6,139 bases of DNA from Rikenellaceae bacterium (lineage in GTDB: Bacteria; Bacteroidota; Bacteroidia; Bacteroidales; UBA932). This document shows positions 5,505 to 6,139 of this stretch, in pieces. Where the stretch lies: contig JAAZIW010000104.1 in assembly GCA_012800665.1 (NCBI GenBank), positions 1 through 6,139 on the forward strand, given 5' to 3'. Under the pieces are notes generated by a model. The model made no database searches. It saw nothing but the letters and a program-made list of their open reading frames with translations, and was not told the DNA's origin. Every line of letters begins with the position of its first letter. The stretch's first letter is position 1. A program made the translations under genes and the position numbers.

Positions 5505-5617
5505 AGCGTAAAATGGAAGTCGCTGACTATCAGCGAAATCATGAAAGAACACCCGAAAATTTAGCTGACCTTCTTTTATGTTCTGCCTCATTATCAGCAC
5601 TTTCCATTTTACGCCCT
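5503..5617 (+). repeat. 115-bp MITE-like element, copy B
   Basis: Same orientation as copy A, with 111 of 115 bases identical. The perfect part of its inverted repeat is 13 bp: GCGTAAAATGGAA at 5506-5518 and the reverse complement at 5602-5614. The outermost left bases differ because they blend into the tandem array (CGAGCGT in place of AGGGCGT). A perfect hairpin, CGCTGA-CTA-TCAGCG, lies at 5521-5535. AGCTGA (5572-5577) near the middle and TCAGCA (5593-5598) form another possible short stem. An open frame from the ATG at 5513 shares its first 35 codons with copy A apart from two conservative changes, then continues into the next repeat array. I do not treat it as a gene. Confidence 0.85.
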
Positions 5618-5789
5618 GCTTGGAGCCCAGCTGTCAAGCCCTGTCTGAAGCCTTTTCTGGAACTCTGCTTGGAGCCCCGCCGTCAAGCCCTGCTTGGAGC
5701 CCAGCTGTCAAGCCCTGTCTGAAGCCTTTTCTGGAACTCTGCTTGGAGCCCAGCTGTCAAGCCCTGCTTGGAGCCCTGCTGTCGCACCC
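5617..5789 (+). repeat. 24/25-bp repeat array with 74-bp higher-order period
   Basis: Type A units (25 bp, TGCTTGGAGCCC...TCAAGCCC) start at 5617, 5666, 5691, 5740 and 5765 (last one degenerate). Type B units (24 bp, TGTCTGAAGCC...GGAACTC) start at 5642 and 5716. The order is A-B-A-A-B-A-A. Everything repeats with a 74-bp step, so a 74-bp block has been duplicated. Within type A units GCTTG and CAAGC can pair into small hairpins; the last unit has lost this. The 74-bp step is not a multiple of three and the overlapping plus-strand frames look random, so the array is probably non-coding. Confidence 0.9.
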
Positions 5790-5835
5790 TTTTAGCGAGC
5801 CCCGCTTAAGTGTCTTACCGCCGAAAGAAATAAAC

Positions 5836-5870
5836 TTTGTTGCAAAATTCGGTAAAAAGTTTCATATTTG
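5836..5870 (+). promoter_or_regulatory. Candidate polA promoter
   Basis: TTTG at 5836-5839 can serve as a -33 element and CATATTTG at 5863-5870 as a -7 element (one mismatch to TAnnTTTG). The 23-nt spacing is slightly longer than the usual 19-21. Transcription would begin near 5877, giving a leader of about 85 nt. Alternatively AAACTTTG at 5832-5839 could itself be a -7 box, with a longer leader. Confidence 0.4.
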
Positions 5871-5879
5871 TATAATTAA

Positions 5880-5931
5880 GTTTCGCGGGTGCAACTCGCC
5901 GTCGCAAAGCAAGCGAAACCCTGCCACCCGC
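5880..5931 (+). other. Interleaved inverted repeats in the polA leader
   Basis: GTTTCGC (5880-5886) pairs with GCGAAAC (5913-5919), and GCGGGTG (5885-5891) pairs with CACCCGC (5925-5931). The arms interleave and share two bases, so the RNA can form either hairpin alone or, with slight trimming, a pseudoknot. The last arm ends 29 nt before the polA ATG. It matches no riboswitch class I recognise. Confidence 0.45.
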
Positions 5932-5960
5932 AACCCAACATACAAGAACCCATATAGTTT

Positions 5961-6139
5961 ATGAAACTTTTTTTGATAGACGGCCATGCGCTGATTTTCA
6001 AGATGTATTATGCCTTCTTGGGGAGGCCCATGATAAACAGCAAAGGAGTAGACACATCCGTACTCTTCGGTTTTACCAAATATTTTTTAGAACTCCTTAA
6101 CAGGGAGAAGCCCACTCATGTGGCGGTTAGTTTCGACCC
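5961..6139 (+). CDS. polA: DNA polymerase I, 5' end (5'-3' exonuclease domain start)
   Basis: The first 59 codons are present and the gene runs off the right edge. DNA polymerase I fills gaps and removes RNA primers during lagging-strand synthesis and excision repair. The opening MKLFLIDGHALIFKMYYAF carries the metal-binding Asp7 of the 5' nuclease (compare LVDGHHLAYR in Taq polymerase). INSKGVDTSVLFGF (25-38) is the conserved loop that binds the 5' flap. KPTHVAVSFDP (50-60) ends with the second conserved acidic residue, Asp59. The start is fixed by homology; no Shine-Dalgarno sequence is seen (CATATAGTTT precedes the ATG). Whether the polymerase domain is intact lies outside the window. Confidence 0.95.
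   Translation, partial: MKLFLIDGHALIFKMYYAFLGRPMINSKGVDTSVLFGFTKYFLELLNREKPTHVAVSFD

Noticed and set aside
5244..5542. Minus-strand open frames of about 75 codons and the upstream extension of the RAYT frame
   Set aside because: They translate the ~80-bp tandem units; the 79-bp period shifts the frame in each unit, giving the same peptides in different frames, as expected for non-coding repeats.
5266..5789. Possible CRISPR array
   Set aside because: The repeats are contiguous (about 80 bp or 24/25 bp units) without unique spacers, and no cas gene is present.
5578..5964. 128-codon plus-strand open frame reaching polA
   Set aside because: It reads through the 24/25-bp array, the promoter and the leader of polA; the composition is repeat-derived and the frame has no recognisable domain.

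Overview
The window looks like chromosomal DNA of a member of the Bacteroidota, most likely a gut-type Bacteroidales. The reasons are the sequence character of the PolA N-terminus, the lipoprotein prolyl oligopeptidase and the small glycosylase, the lack of Shine-Dalgarno sequences before most starts, and several TAnnTTTG-like -7 boxes. The genus cannot be fixed from sequence alone.

Layout, left to right. Positions 1-76 may hold the first codons of a leftward gene. A lipoprotein prolyl oligopeptidase (170-2278, +) follows. It converges on tadA, the tRNA adenosine deaminase gene (2545-2997, -), across a 266-bp spacer built of degenerate GC-rich repeats. The right edge carries the first 59 codons of polA (5961 onward, +).

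Between tadA and polA lies an islet bounded by two directly oriented, almost identical 115-bp elements (3160-3274 and 5503-5617). Each element has terminal inverted repeats and resembles a MITE. The islet holds (a) a 5' remnant of an IS30-family insertion sequence, with only 23 codons of transposase left; (b) a uracil/hypoxanthine-DNA glycosylase superfamily gene (3550-4173, -); and (c) a Y1-type HUH transposase of the REP-associated (RAYT) kind (4164-5243, -). The stop region of (c) overlaps the start of (b) by 10 nt, so they probably form one transcription unit. Just upstream of the RAYT are three ~80-bp tandem repeats. Each opens with GCGTAAAATGGAA (one substitution in the copy nearest the gene), the same motif that forms the ends of the 115-bp elements. 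Further right, a 24/25-bp repeat array with a 74-bp higher-order period fills the space before the polA promoter and leader. The polA leader can form two interleaved hairpins.

The most notable feature is this candidate system: a single-strand transposase relative with its presumed recognition motif repeated in front of its own gene and in two mobile-looking mini-elements, translationally linked to a base-excision DNA glycosylase. Gene identities are well supported. The functional link between motif, RAYT and glycosylase is inference.
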